Position numbers and translations under genes: made by a program. A DNA stretch of 64,000 nucleotides, taken from contig NZ_CP035758.1 of assembly GCF_004208415.1 (NCBI RefSeq), positions 8,680,001 through 8,744,000 of the forward strand, in the 5' to 3' direction. Positions within the stretch are counted from its first letter, which is position 1. Each line of letters opens with the position of its first letter. The notes beneath the pieces were generated by a model. That model did not search any database, was not told the DNA's origin, and saw only the letters and a program-made list of their open reading frames with translations. Origin of the DNA: Ktedonosporobacter rubrisoli (lineage in GTDB: Bacteria > Chloroflexota > Ktedonobacteria > Ktedonobacterales > Ktedonobacteraceae). Positions 34,046 to 42,983 of this stretch are shown here, in pieces.

Positions 34046-34369
34046 GTGTTTTACAACGGCGAAGAGGTTGAGAAGAGTGCTACCCCGGCGAGCACTGTCC
34101 AGCAGCAACTAATGCGTATTGAGGTATGGCCGGGGAGAAGATGGGGCTGGTTTGGTCAGAAGGGATGGTGGATAGGGTTGCAGTTATTACATGAACAATT
34201 GTGTTCTTATCGCAAATTAGGATTTGTCTCAAATTTTAGTGAAGCCTGTAAGATTGCCGGAGTTGACCCGAAAAAAAACGTATGGACCTATCGTAATGAA
34301 ACCACCTCTGCTCTGCGTGCTAAATATGCTCATGATAGAGTGCCAGGCGTACCCTTTATCATGTTCTAA
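34046..34369 (+). CDS. Hypothetical protein, 107 aa
   Basis: Not recognised. A small soluble protein with a Trp/Gly-rich centre (WPGRRWGWFGQKGWW) and a C-terminal part with ACKIAGVDPKKNVWTYR, which reads like a small helix-turn-helix or winged element but is too short to assign. It begins with GTG at 34046, eight bases after AAGGAG, which supports it as a real gene. It is divergent from the ECF sigma operon and is followed by a hairpin. Confidence 0.5.
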   Translation: MFYNGEEVEKSATPASTVQQQLMRIEVWPGRRWGWFGQKGWWIGLQLLHEQLCSYRKLGFVSNFSEACKIAGVDPKKNVWTYRNETTSALRAKYAHDRVPGVPFIMF

Positions 34370-34728
34370 CCCTTGGCATCTCTGTCAGAATAATCAAGCT
34401 GGCCGGCTTGTCTCCGTTTCAAGGGATACCAGGAAAAGGCCGGCCAGGCAAACGTAGAAGCTGGCTATAACATTGGTGAGTCTGAAGATAAGCATCGATC
34501 ACATAGAGTTATGCGTTCTAACATACTATAATGGGAAAAGAAGAGTATATCATATGCAGCGCTGTATAGAGTGGGATTAGAGGATGAGGTTGACCAATTA
34601 GGCGGAGAGCGATAGAAAAGGCAAGAGCCAGGGTTGGCAGCATGCCGTATGCAAATTCGCAACGGCTAACCGTCCATATGATACAATGCCTTAGTCGCAA
34701 TGAGCGTTACATATAGGGAGAGGGAATT
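34370..34728. other. Intergenic region before the YyaL-like gene
   Basis: About 360 bases without a supported gene. An 8-bp GC stem (34399-34406 with 34440-34447) lies 30 bases after the 107-aa gene and may terminate it. An extended -10 element TGATACAAT (34679-34687) predicts the start of the YyaL transcript near 34694. Confidence 0.5.
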
Positions 34729-36861
34729 ATGTCAGATACGCAGAGTCAGCATAAGTATACGAATCGGCTCATCAATGAGACAAGTCCATACCTGCTGCAG
34801 CACGCGCATAATCCTGTAGATTGGTATCCGTGGGGGGAAGAAGCATTACGCAAGGCGAAAGAAGAAGACAAGCCTATTTTGCTAAGTGTGGGCTATTCGG
34901 CCTGTCACTGGTGCCATGTAATGGAACGCGAATCGTTCGAGAATCCAGAGATTGCCGCGCTGATGAATCAGCATTTTGTGTCGATCAAAGTAGATCGAGA
35001 AGAGCGCCCCGATGTTGATAGCATATATATGCAAGCTGTCCAGGCCCTGACGCAACAGGGTGGCTGGCCGATGACTGTCTTTCTCACCCCTGACGGACGC
35101 CCCTTTTATGGGGGAACGTATTATCCACCGCACGATCGCCACTATGGAAGACAGGTCATGCCGGGTTTCCCACGCATCCTCTTAAGCATGGCAAGTGCTT
35201 ATCAGACGCGACGCCAGGATGTAGAGGAGCAGGCAAGCCAGCTGGCAGAGTATTTGAATCGGCGCAGCAATGCACCTTTGCATAGCGAAGAGCACAAATT
35301 TGCCGCAAGCGACCCCCTGCAAATGTTTAAGCCCGCTTGCCAGGAGCTGGCAGCTGACTTTGACTCCATCTATGGTGGCTTTGGGGGAGCGCCTAAATTT
35401 CCAAATACGATGGTCCTGGAATTCTTATTGCGCATGCACCTCCATCGCCAAAAAGGCGAGCTTGATACACAAAGTGTGCTAAAGAAGCATTCCGAACTAG
35501 ATATTGTAGAGCTCTCATTGCAGCGTATGGCTTATGGTGGTATTTATGATCAATTAGGCGGGGGCTTCCATCGTTATTCAGTGGATGCTGAGTGGCAGGT
35601 GCCGCATTTTGAAAAAATGTTATATGATAATGCACTGCTCAGCCGCCTGTATCTGCATGCTTATCTGGTCACCAATAAGCCTTTATATAGGCGTGTTGTA
35701 GAAGAGACATTAGACTATGTAATTCGCGAAATGACTTCGCCAGAAGGCGGATTCTATTCGACCCAGGATGCAGATAGTGAAGGCGAGGAAGGTAAATTCT
35801 TTACCTGGACTGTAGAAGAAATTAAAGCTCTACTGCCGGTAGAAGATGCTCCCAGCTTTATGCAGTATTATGGTGTGAGCGAGCATGGCAATTTCGAAGG
35901 AAAGAACATTCTCCATATACAACAGACTGCACAAAAGGTCGCCGATGATGCACAAATAAGCCTTGATGAGTTACAGGCAATGCTCAAAAGGGATCGGGAG
36001 ATGCTCTTCAAGGCCCGGGAGCAGCGTATAAAGCCAGGACGAGACGAGAAGATTCTGACCTCCTGGAATGGGCTAATGCTGCGCAGCTTTGCCGAGGCTG
36101 CGCGTTATCTCTCGCGACCTGATTATCTGCAGGTGGCCATCAACAATGCCAACTTTTTATTACGCGAACTACGCCCTGCTGGGCGTCTATTACGTACATA
36201 CAAAGATGGCCGAGCTCATCTTAATGGCTATCTGGAAGACTATGTATACCTGGCCGATGGGCTGCTAGCGCTCTATGAAGCAAGCCTTGATCCACAATGG
36301 TTTAGCCAGGCGCGTCAGCTCATGGATCAGGCGCTTGATCTGTTTGCAGACCGGCAAAACGGCGGTTTCTTTGACACTGGCAACGACCACGAGGCCTTGC
36401 TAAGCAGGCCAAAGGATATCATGGATAATGCTACGCCGGCTGGCAATAGTGTTGCCATAGGTGTGCTGTTACGTCTTGCAGCATTTACGGGTTATATAGA
36501 GTATCGTGAGTACGCTGAGAAGTACCTGCAAGCTCTCGCTGAACTGATGATACAGCATCCGCAGGCTTTCGGCCACGTATTGGGAGCATTAGATTTCGCA
36601 CTTTCACAGAGCCAGGAAATTGCCATTGTGGGCGATGCAGAGAGCCCCGAGGCGCGCGCGTTGCTAGAGTGCGTCAATAGCAGGTACTTGCCCAATAGCG
36701 TTTTGGCCTGTGCGGCTCCTGAGAATAGAGAAGTAGTGAGCGCCATCCCACTTCTGCAGGATCGGCCCTTGAAAAACGGGAAGGCCACGGCTTATGTATG
36801 CCAGCAGTTTGCCTGTCAGGAGCCGGTGAATACAGCAGAAGACTTGAAGCACCTGCTGTAA
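34729..36861 (+). CDS. Thioredoxin-domain protein of the YyaL/SSP411 (DUF255) family
   Basis: A 710-aa protein of full family length. The N-terminal thioredoxin-like domain (residues about 10-165) begins NRLINETSPYLLQHAHNPVDW and has the redox-type site SACHWCHVM (CHWC), then GGWPMTVFLTPDGRPF. The rest is an alpha/alpha-barrel like N-acylglucosamine epimerases: YDQLGGGFHRYSVD, VPHFEKMLYDNA, DEKILTSWNGLM. The reaction is unknown; human SSP411/SPATA20 is a homologue. Its stop codon abuts that of the convergent universal stress gene with no gap. Confidence 0.95.
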   Translation: MSDTQSQHKYTNRLINETSPYLLQHAHNPVDWYPWGEEALRKAKEEDKPILLSVGYSACHWCHVMERESFENPEIAALMNQHFVSIKVDREERPDVDSIYMQAVQALTQQGGWPMTVFLTPDGRPFYGGTYYPPHDRHYGRQVMPGFPRILLSMASAYQTRRQDVEEQASQLAEYLNRRSNAPLHSEEHKFAASDPLQMFKPACQELAADFDSIYGGFGGAPKFPNTMVLEFLLRMHLHRQKGELDTQSVLKKHSELDIVELSLQRMAYGGIYDQLGGGFHRYSVDAEWQVPHFEKMLYDNALLSRLYLHAYLVTNKPLYRRVVEETLDYVIREMTSPEGGFYSTQDADSEGEEGKFFTWTVEEIKALLPVEDAPSFMQYYGVSEHGNFEGKNILHIQQTAQKVADDAQISLDELQAMLKRDREMLFKAREQRIKPGRDEKILTSWNGLMLRSFAEAARYLSRPDYLQVAINNANFLLRELRPAGRLLRTYKDGRAHLNGYLEDYVYLADGLLALYEASLDPQWFSQARQLMDQALDLFADRQNGGFFDTGNDHEALLSRPKDIMDNATPAGNSVAIGVLLRLAAFTGYIEYREYAEKYLQALAELMIQHPQAFGHVLGALDFALSQSQEIAIVGDAESPEARALLECVNSRYLPNSVLACAAPENREVVSAIPLLQDRPLKNGKATAYVCQQFACQEPVNTAEDLKHLL

Positions 36862-37584
36862 TTAATCGTTAACATAGCGTAACTCGCCTTTTACCTGGTG
36901 ACGGCAAAGGCGTCCGCTCTGCGCCAACTGCTCCAGGGCGCGGGAGGCGGCCTGCAACTCCTTGTGACCTGGAGTATTTTTGTTTGACGGGGCGAAGCGT
37001 TTGGCCACTTGCTCCGGTGTGAAAACCGCCAGAGCATCAGTATTTTCGTTTAAGTAGTGCTTAATAGCATCTTCATACCAGGCGACGAGATTATCGGGTT
37101 GAGCAATGTTGGGGGGAGCGACAACCATCACGGGGCAAGGGGCGAGTTGAAGGACGCGATGCGAGATACTACCGGTAAATATACGCCGGAAGCGCTGCTT
37201 AAACGACTCTCCATGGCTTCCTACAACGATAAAGCTAACATGCAACTCCCGTGCGGCTCGCACAATCTCGTCAGCCGGAGCTCCAGAACGTACAATGCAC
37301 TCGGTATAGGGTAGTTCGATACCCTGCTTTTGTAGAATGATGCGCGCCTTGCGCAAAACATCTTCGGCCTGGCCACGCTGCGTAGCAGGAGCTACAGCAG
37401 GCAGCACTTGCCCAACATACAAGCCTGGATGCGTCGCTACCACCTGAACGCTGGGTATAACGTTGAGAAGAATCAGGTGGCTGTGCGGTGCAGCTTGCTC
37501 AATGAACTCTCCGATCATGCATAAAGCCTGTTGAGTCGTAAGGGAGAGATCGGCATCAACGCCTAGCAAGATACGCTTGTTCAT
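36862..37584 (-). CDS. Universal stress protein (UspA family) with C-terminal extension
   Basis: A 240-aa protein. Residues about 1-150 are a UspA fold: RILLGVDADLSL at the first strand, and VVGSHGESFKQRFRRIFTGSISHRVLQLAPCPVMVV, which fits the ATP-binding G-2x-G-9x-G-S/T motif. About 85 further residues (ALAVFTPEQVAKRFAPSN, then ALEQLAQSGRLCRHQVKGELRYV) look like a small winged-helix domain, an uncommon addition that might bind nucleic acid. Start is ATG at 37584; GTG at 37593 is possible. No good ribosome site is seen. Confidence 0.83.
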   Translation of the reverse strand: MNKRILLGVDADLSLTTQQALCMIGEFIEQAAPHSHLILLNVIPSVQVVATHPGLYVGQVLPAVAPATQRGQAEDVLRKARIILQKQGIELPYTECIVRSGAPADEIVRAARELHVSFIVVGSHGESFKQRFRRIFTGSISHRVLQLAPCPVMVVAPPNIAQPDNLVAWYEDAIKHYLNENTDALAVFTPEQVAKRFAPSNKNTPGHKELQAASRALEQLAQSGRLCRHQVKGELRYVND

Positions 37585-38071
37585 GGCTGTCACAATCTTT
37601 TTGTGTGACTCTTCACTTTTTCTTGGTTACATGCGACATTGTACGACGCCCGATTTGATAGTAACCTCTATGTATAGAGTATACCTTGTTTTGGTATACC
37701 GAGGCAAGAAATAGGACCTGTGTATCGTTTCTGGGTATACACACTTCGTAACAAGCATCGCTGACCAATTGTTGGGTTTATATTGACTTTTGCTTTTTGT
37801 TCATCTAAGCTAGAGGAATATGTGTAATATATTTTACACCAATTTGCGGATATTTTGCAATATGTTCCTCGCTTGCATAGTCTTTGTATTGCGTTAACAA
37901 TCTATCTAGCGATGCGACTACTACCATTCATTCCTACAGTAGAGTCTTGATAAACTGTGGAAGTACCTTTTTGAAGAAACATAAAAATTTACGTCTCTTT
38001 CGTAAGGAAGAGAAAAGTAGGTATAGAACTGTACCATGCTTCAGCTCTGCTGGAGGGGAAGTAGGTTAAAG
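37585..38071. other. AT-rich intergenic region with repeated GTATAC
   Basis: Nearly 490 bases between divergent genes, no supported gene. GTATAC occurs three times near the universal stress gene (37679-37684, 37694-37699, 37735-37740), the middle one inside the palindrome GGTATACC. This could be a regulator site for the stress gene. The rest is AT-rich, as expected for a promoter region of the sigma-like gene. Confidence 0.45.
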
Positions 38072-38767
38072 ATGGGTATCAGAATGGACAAGCCGCCTGT
38101 GGAAATGAGCCTTAAGACACTTGTAGAGTATTGCAAGCGTGAAATGGCCCGCTATCGGCGTAAGGAGACATGCGACGATCAGTATTGCCTGGAAATCCTG
38201 CGCCGCGCGATTATGCATCGCGACGACGAGGCCTGGATGGCTCTGCAACAATTGTTTTGCGAGAGCCTCTATATCTGGCTAAGCCGCCACCCACATCGCG
38301 AAACGGCTTTGCGCTATGAGCCTGACGAGAAAAACTATGTCGATGATGCCTTCGCCCGTTTCTGGCGTGCGGTGAGCGAGCAGAAGTTGACCTTTACGAC
38401 CCTGGCGGCCGCGCTTAGCTACTTACACCTATGCCTTAACTGTGCTATTATGGATACACTACGTGCGTATTCCCGGCCAAAGGAAGAGCCAATTCCTGAT
38501 TATGGTCATCCCGATGAACCGTTGGTTGAGGATCATTATTATGAAAATGAGCTCTGGGAGGTCGTGAAGAGTATATTGCCGGCTGAAAGGGAGAAGCGTA
38601 TAGCTTATCTCCATTTTCACTGCAATCTCAAGCCGCGAGAGATCATTCGCTACTGCCCCAGCGAGTTCAGCAGCGAGGATGAGATTTATCGCTTGAAGCG
38701 CAATATTATGGAGCGTATTCTGCGCAATGCTGATAAAATTCGTTGGCGATTGAGTAGTGACGGTTAA
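38072..38767 (+). CDS. Sigma-70-like factor
   Basis: A 231-aa protein with the two helical domains of small sigma factors. Region 2-like: VDDAFARFWRAVSEQKLTF, then LSYLHLCLNCAIMDTLRAYSR. Region 4-like: LPAEREKRIAYLHFHCNLKPREIIRYCP, then EIYRLKRNIMERILR. It is divergent from mainstream ECF factors, with a longer N-terminus. ATG at 38072 is the most likely start (a purine-rich GGAGGGGAAG lies 16 bases upstream; ATG 38084 is also possible). The zinc-finger protein encoded 178 bases downstream is its likely anti-sigma partner. Confidence 0.75.
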   Translation: MGIRMDKPPVEMSLKTLVEYCKREMARYRRKETCDDQYCLEILRRAIMHRDDEAWMALQQLFCESLYIWLSRHPHRETALRYEPDEKNYVDDAFARFWRAVSEQKLTFTTLAAALSYLHLCLNCAIMDTLRAYSRPKEEPIPDYGHPDEPLVEDHYYENELWEVVKSILPAEREKRIAYLHFHCNLKPREIIRYCPSEFSSEDEIYRLKRNIMERILRNADKIRWRLSSDG

Positions 38768-38945
38768 TGAGGATCTGTATACCTTTGGGCTCTTCTCTGC
38801 GTAATATATTTTGATAATGAAGTGCAAAAAACGCTTGCACCGTCGTTTATACAGCGATGGGGATGGAGAAAGGCAGCTAAGTGAGAAATAAATAGTTTAG
38901 ATAAACGGTATAGTAGAAATGAGACTACATAAGGAATCACTAACG

Positions 38946-39728
38946 ATGGACTGTTTACACTCAATGGCCCCTGACGATGAGGCTCTTTTGAGGTACGTCC
39001 TTGACAACGAGCCTTTGCCGAAGTTCGCAAAGGTACATATTGAGCAATGTGCGATCTGTCAACAGCGGCTTGACGATTTTCGACGACCCCATGACTTTCT
39101 TCTTTCCCGACTCTATCGTTCCCAATGTCCCGATGTAACAGCACTCAATCATTACTGTGCCGGTTTGTTGCCGGCCGATGAAGTGGTAGCCATCGCTGAA
39201 CATGTTGAACAATGCCCATTATGTGCTAACGAGGTTGCAGAGATCCACCAGGTTCTTGCCGATTTTGAACCTTTTCCACAAACAACTAGCGAGAATAAGT
39301 TGTATACTGGCCTGCGTTGTATATTTGCTCAGTTAGTGCCCTGGCAGCCACAATTTGTGACGCGTGGTGAGCCGGCTAATGTTAACGAGCCCTCCTGGCC
39401 ACGCCAATACCGGGCAGAGAGTATGAATATCTCTTTGCATCTTTCAAGATCTGCTAGCGGCGAGACGCTGCTGCTTGGCTTGTTTTCCAGTACCGATCCC
39501 GCCGAGTCTACCGAGGATTTGGAGGGCCTTACAGTCAAATTAGCGCGTACAGTAGGGACGCAGGCCCGACAAGATGAGGTAAATGGTCATCATATGCCCC
39601 CCATGTTTACCCAGGTAGATGACCTGGGTAATATTGTCTTTAAAGCTGTATCTCCCGGCATGTATACTTTGTCTGTGTACTTGCCTGATGCGGAACTGGT
39701 GATTACCGGGCTGTCTATCGCGCGCTAA
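38946..39728 (+). CDS. Zinc-finger (anti-sigma-type) protein
   Basis: A 260-aa soluble protein with two HxxxCxxC motifs, HIEQCAIC at residues 31-38 and HVEQCPLC at 86-93. This is the zinc-binding signature of ZAS/zf-HC2 anti-sigma factors, and two copies are unusual. No transmembrane helix is seen, so it would be a cytoplasmic anti-sigma or a sensor. The C-terminal 110 residues look like a small beta-sandwich (NISLHLSRSASGETLLLGLF, then VSPGMYTLSVYLPDAELVITGL) of the kind found on proteins of sigma/CHAT loci. It follows the sigma-like gene, and a decayed TPR-type gene comes next. Confidence 0.72.
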   Translation: MDCLHSMAPDDEALLRYVLDNEPLPKFAKVHIEQCAICQQRLDDFRRPHDFLLSRLYRSQCPDVTALNHYCAGLLPADEVVAIAEHVEQCPLCANEVAEIHQVLADFEPFPQTTSENKLYTGLRCIFAQLVPWQPQFVTRGEPANVNEPSWPRQYRAESMNISLHLSRSASGETLLLGLFSSTDPAESTEDLEGLTVKLARTVGTQARQDEVNGHHMPPMFTQVDDLGNIVFKAVSPGMYTLSVYLPDAELVITGLSIAR

Positions 39729-39784
39729 TCAGCAGTAAACGTTGAATATCCTTGCCAGCATGGTGCCGCTAGTAAGGAGAGACA

Positions 39785-40207
39785 ATGAGTCAGTCGAGTA
39801 TATAATGAGCAGCTGTTCTTGCAGTTTCTGCACGGGTTGGGTCTGGAAGAGGGGATGGAGTATATTCGGGAGCACTGCGCTAAGCTGCATGATCATGCAG
39901 CGCCTGGCAATCTTATCAAGGACGAAGCGCAGCGCCAGGAGCACATTTCACCCCTGCTCGCACTCAAACTTGCCGAACTCCTCATCTTCTTTGGCACCTA
40001 TGTGGACCACGCGCCCTCTTATGCCCTTGGCTTGCTGGCAAAAGGGAATGTACTAATGTGGAGCAACAGGAAATCCTGGGCGGAGCCTTACGGAGCTCAA
40101 GCAAGCTCGAGCCAGGGGTGAGCGTGCTGAAAGCTGTGCGGGCTGCGGCAGAGCAGAAGGAGCAGGTGCAAGCCGCGGGCGTACCTTTAGGTGTGGGCGC
40201 GAAATAA
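39785..40207 (+). pseudogene. Decayed TPR-type gene
   Basis: Downstream of the sigma/zinc-finger pair, a frame beginning with AAGGAGAGACA and ATG (39785) breaks after five codons, continues in another frame (YNEQLFLQFLHGLGLEEGM to LLAKGNVL, about 39798-40055) and again in a third to a stop at 40207. Loss of a TA within TATATA near 39800 and loss of one base near 40056 would explain both breaks. The central block, LAELLIFFGTYVDHAPSYALGLLAKGNVL, resembles the TPR helices that precede CHAT or sensor domains at such loci. No downstream catalytic domain is left. Confidence 0.6.
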
Positions 40208-40271
40208 GCAAGTTATAGTTGTTCACGGCAAGCACAGGCCGTGAACAACTGCGCCTCTGGATGCCTGCGCT

Positions 40272-40565
40272 CTAGTTCCGGCTGCCTGTAATAAACTGCA
40301 GTAGCGCAACTAGAATTGCTGCACCAATGAAAGAAATCACAATGCTACCGATAAAGCGGAATGTTCCTAGATTCAGCATACTGGCCAGCACGCCGCCAAT
40401 AACTGAGCCAATGAGACCAACGATGATATTACCTATACAACCAGAGCTGTGACCACGCACAAGCACATTGGCTAAAAAGCCTGCGATAAGTCCAACAATC
40501 AGCCAGGCGATAAGGCCACCCGGCTGTAGAATCATTCCGATATCAGGCACTCTGATAACCGTCAT
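40272..40565 (-). CDS. GlsB/YeaQ/YmgE (transglycosylase-associated) membrane protein
   Basis: A 97-aa protein with three Gly-rich hydrophobic helices. GGLIAWLIVGLIAGFLANVLVRGHSSG, NIIVGLIGSVIGGVLA and a final IVISFIGAAILVALL match the GlsB/YeaQ family, found in stress-induced small membrane proteins of unknown mechanism. ATG at 40565 is chosen because GAGGAG lies upstream at a suitable distance. A close relative is encoded at 40981-41280, separated by a MITE-like element. Confidence 0.85.
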   Translation of the reverse strand: MTVIRVPDIGMILQPGGLIAWLIVGLIAGFLANVLVRGHSSGCIGNIIVGLIGSVIGGVLASMLNLGTFRFIGSIVISFIGAAILVALLQFITGSRN

Positions 40566-40696
40566 ACAAACAAGCTCCTCTCTGTTCTCTTTATGTGCCA
40601 CCTTGTTTATGCAGAGCAATAATATGCGTCACTGTGTATACGCATGAAGTAAGCAAGAGTTGTGGGGAGCTTGTGGAACGTGTGTAGCCAAAACAC

Positions 40697-40889
40697 GAAG
40701 ACATGCATCATCTCTCATTTTTGTGTGCCGCCTGCGACGACACGCCAGGGCGTGAAGAGGATGAAGCCTCAATCCGCAAGATCGCGGCACGGCCTCACTT
40801 ACCTCTCTCCAGCAGAGGGGCATCCCCAATCAAGGAGTTTTGCCTCTTGCAACCCCTGCTCAAAAATTTTCGGGATGACGCATGTCTTC
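40697..40889. mobile_element. MITE-like element with imperfect terminal inverted repeats
   Basis: The first ten bases GAAGACATGC (40697-40706) are perfectly repeated in inverse at 40880-40889, and the similarity continues inward for about 30 bases (TCATC and ATTTTTG shared, with mismatches and a two-base gap). The 193-base span encodes nothing convincing and contains two small hairpins. No target-site duplication is obvious. It separates two GlsB-like genes. Confidence 0.5.
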
Positions 40890-40980
40890 AGGATAACGAG
40901 GGCGGAAGGACTCGTGGAAGCTGGGTTATTTCTTGTTTATACTCCGCCAGAGTGCCCTTTAGAACTGTTCCACTGTTTTT

Positions 40981-41280
40981 TTAGGCTGTGCGCCCACGTG
41001 CAACTGCGCGCAAAATCGCGATAAGGATACATGCACCAATGATCGCAACGATCAGACTACCCCAGAAGCCAAAGGACTCATTGGGGAATATCAAGGCGAT
41101 AATCAGGCCTCCGATAAATGCTCCGACGATGCCTACGATGATGTCACCAATAATGCCATAGCCGCCGCCGCGCATCAGCAGACTGGCAATGACTCCGGCA
41201 ATTAACCCGAGAACAATCCAGGCAATGATGCCGCCGGGATTAAGCGATGCCGCAAACACAAGAGCTATGATAGATGCCAT
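40981..41280 (-). CDS. GlsB/YeaQ/YmgE (transglycosylase-associated) membrane protein, second copy
   Basis: A 99-aa protein with the same three-helix Gly-rich layout as its neighbour: GGIIAWIVLGLIAGVIASLLMRGGG, DIIVGIVGAFIGGLI and a last helix GSLIVAIIGACILIAIL, ending in a basic tail. A strong ribosome site (AAGGAG, eight bases before ATG) supports the start. The pair probably arose by duplication; the two are no longer close at the DNA level. Confidence 0.88.
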   Translation of the reverse strand: MASIIALVFAASLNPGGIIAWIVLGLIAGVIASLLMRGGGYGIIGDIIVGIVGAFIGGLIIALIFPNESFGFWGSLIVAIIGACILIAILRAVARGRTA

Positions 41281-41625
41281 CTTTGTTTCTCCTTATATCT
41301 TTTGTGAAAAAGCTGCTAGTAGAAACGTAATCCAGGCGTTTTGCTTAAATTATAAATGACTAGATGTGATCAGCCCTTATGCATATAGAATAACTTAAAA
41401 AAACTGTATAAACAAGTCAACAATACGATTTTAAGATGATGCTAACCCATCCTAAGCTTTCTCTAAGTTCTGACTGGGCTCAAGTTGGGCAATCGGGACA
41501 GAGACGGATGGCAGAAGAGGACATGCGTGTGAGTGGATAACTGTTCTTTTGTCCATTGCTTTAACGCAGAGATATATGATACTCTTTGAATATTGTTGCG
41601 GTCTACTTTCAGGAGTTTTATCTGT
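41281..41625. other. Intergenic region between GlsB-like and MFS genes
   Basis: About 345 AT-rich bases between divergent genes. I see no gene, repeat or clear promoter with both elements. A short run of A and T-rich sequence near 41395-41420 may be part of a promoter. Confidence 0.4.
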
Positions 41626-42981
41626 ATGTCCTCGGTATCAAATACCCCTGAGACGGTTGTTCAGGATAATAACAAAGCGCCACGGAAAACACAATTTCTC
41701 TTATCATTTTTGCATTTGCCAACTAATGTCTATTTGTTGCTCTTTTTTACCCTTGGCAAAGGTTTTCAACTTACAATTGCAACCCTTACGCTTAACTATT
41801 ACGCCTATAGCCTGGGCTATCATCCCGACTTTATCGGCTTATTTAGCGCTATGCCGGCGATTGGTGCTCTGATCGGAGCTGTACCTTTTGGAATGCTTGC
41901 CGATCGTCTGGGACGGAAGCCAGTCTTAGTAATCTCTGCCATCCTTACACCCTTGTTCCTGGCCATGATTGGCCTGGTGACGGCTGCGCCCCTCTTGCTA
42001 GCTTTGGCTTTGTTGCAAGGCGTCGTCTCAACTGCCTACTGGGTAACGAATCTTCCCTTATTGGTTGAAAGCACAACAGAAAATCAGCGCGTAGGGGTGT
42101 TGGCCTTAAACAGCTTTCTTTTGCTGGGTGTGGGCGCACTTGGCAATTTATTGGGTGGAGCGATACCCGAGTTTGTGGCAGGTATCATGCATGTGACGGC
42201 GGCGAGCACCGAGCCGTTGCGTTGGGGCGTACTGACCGCCGCGTCCTTTACCTTTGTTTTCGGGCTGCCGCTCTGGTTCTTGCGCGATACGAAGCGCCGT
42301 AAGACCGAGGAAGAGAAGCCGGCGCTCCTCGCCGAAGGCCAGGCTACCGAAAAGGCAATCGAAGCTACCTCTGGAGCTGCGGCCTCAGCAGCAACGCAGC
42401 TTGCCTCTAAGGACTCGCGCTTCAAAATTGTCATCCTCTTTGTGCAATTGCTGCTGGCCGATCTTCTCTTTACGATGGGCGAAGGGGCAGTTGTGGCCTT
42501 GATTCAGCTCTATTTTGTCTTACGCTTCCATCTTTTGCCGGGACCCCTGGGAGTAATCTTTACAGTTTCAGGTGTGATTGGGGGTGTCTTTGCCCTCACT
42601 GCTCCGCTTTTCGTTAAACGCTGGAGTAAGCTACGTGTAGTGACGACAGTACAATATGTCACAGCACCACTGATGGTTTTGATAGGCTTTGCGCCCAATA
42701 TGCAACTGGCAATTGCTGGCGAATATGCGCGCTCTTTCTTGCGCATGCTGATTGATCCCGTCTATGCAGCCTTTGCCATGGAGCAGGTGTCTGATCGGCA
42801 CAGGGGAATGCTGAGCGGTCTCTATTCGGTGACGTGGAGTATAGGCTTTAGCATTGGCCCCAGCGCTGCCGGCTGGCTGCAGGATCATGTAAGCCTCTCG
42901 GCCTCGTTTGTCTTTGGTGCCGCCTGCCTCGTAATTTGTCCTAGCTTACTATTAGTCTTCTTTGGTAGGAGGAAAGCATAG
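41626..42981 (+). CDS. MFS transporter
   Basis: A 451-aa twelve-helix major facilitator with a long polar loop (about residues 225-265, Ala/Glu-rich) between helices 6 and 7. Motif A is PFGMLADRLGRKPVLV and the second half has ITVSGVIGG and MEQVSDRHRGMLSGLYSVTWSIGFSIGPSAAGWL. The substrate is unknown. ATG at 41626 has CAGGAG ten bases upstream. The phosphatase gene begins two bases after its stop, so the two are translated from one mRNA. Confidence 0.87.
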   Translation: MSSVSNTPETVVQDNNKAPRKTQFLLSFLHLPTNVYLLLFFTLGKGFQLTIATLTLNYYAYSLGYHPDFIGLFSAMPAIGALIGAVPFGMLADRLGRKPVLVISAILTPLFLAMIGLVTAAPLLLALALLQGVVSTAYWVTNLPLLVESTTENQRVGVLALNSFLLLGVGALGNLLGGAIPEFVAGIMHVTAASTEPLRWGVLTAASFTFVFGLPLWFLRDTKRRKTEEEKPALLAEGQATEKAIEATSGAAASAATQLASKDSRFKIVILFVQLLLADLLFTMGEGAVVALIQLYFVLRFHLLPGPLGVIFTVSGVIGGVFALTAPLFVKRWSKLRVVTTVQYVTAPLMVLIGFAPNMQLAIAGEYARSFLRMLIDPVYAAFAMEQVSDRHRGMLSGLYSVTWSIGFSIGPSAAGWLQDHVSLSASFVFGAACLVICPSLLLVFFGRRKA

Positions 42982-42983
42982 CC

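Noticed and set aside
37884..38069. 61-codon frame before the sigma-like gene
   Set aside because: AT-rich, no ribosome site, in an upstream control region.
40662..41024. Plus-strand frames over the MITE-like element
   Set aside because: They run through the terminal repeats and into the GlsB-like gene; no start signal.
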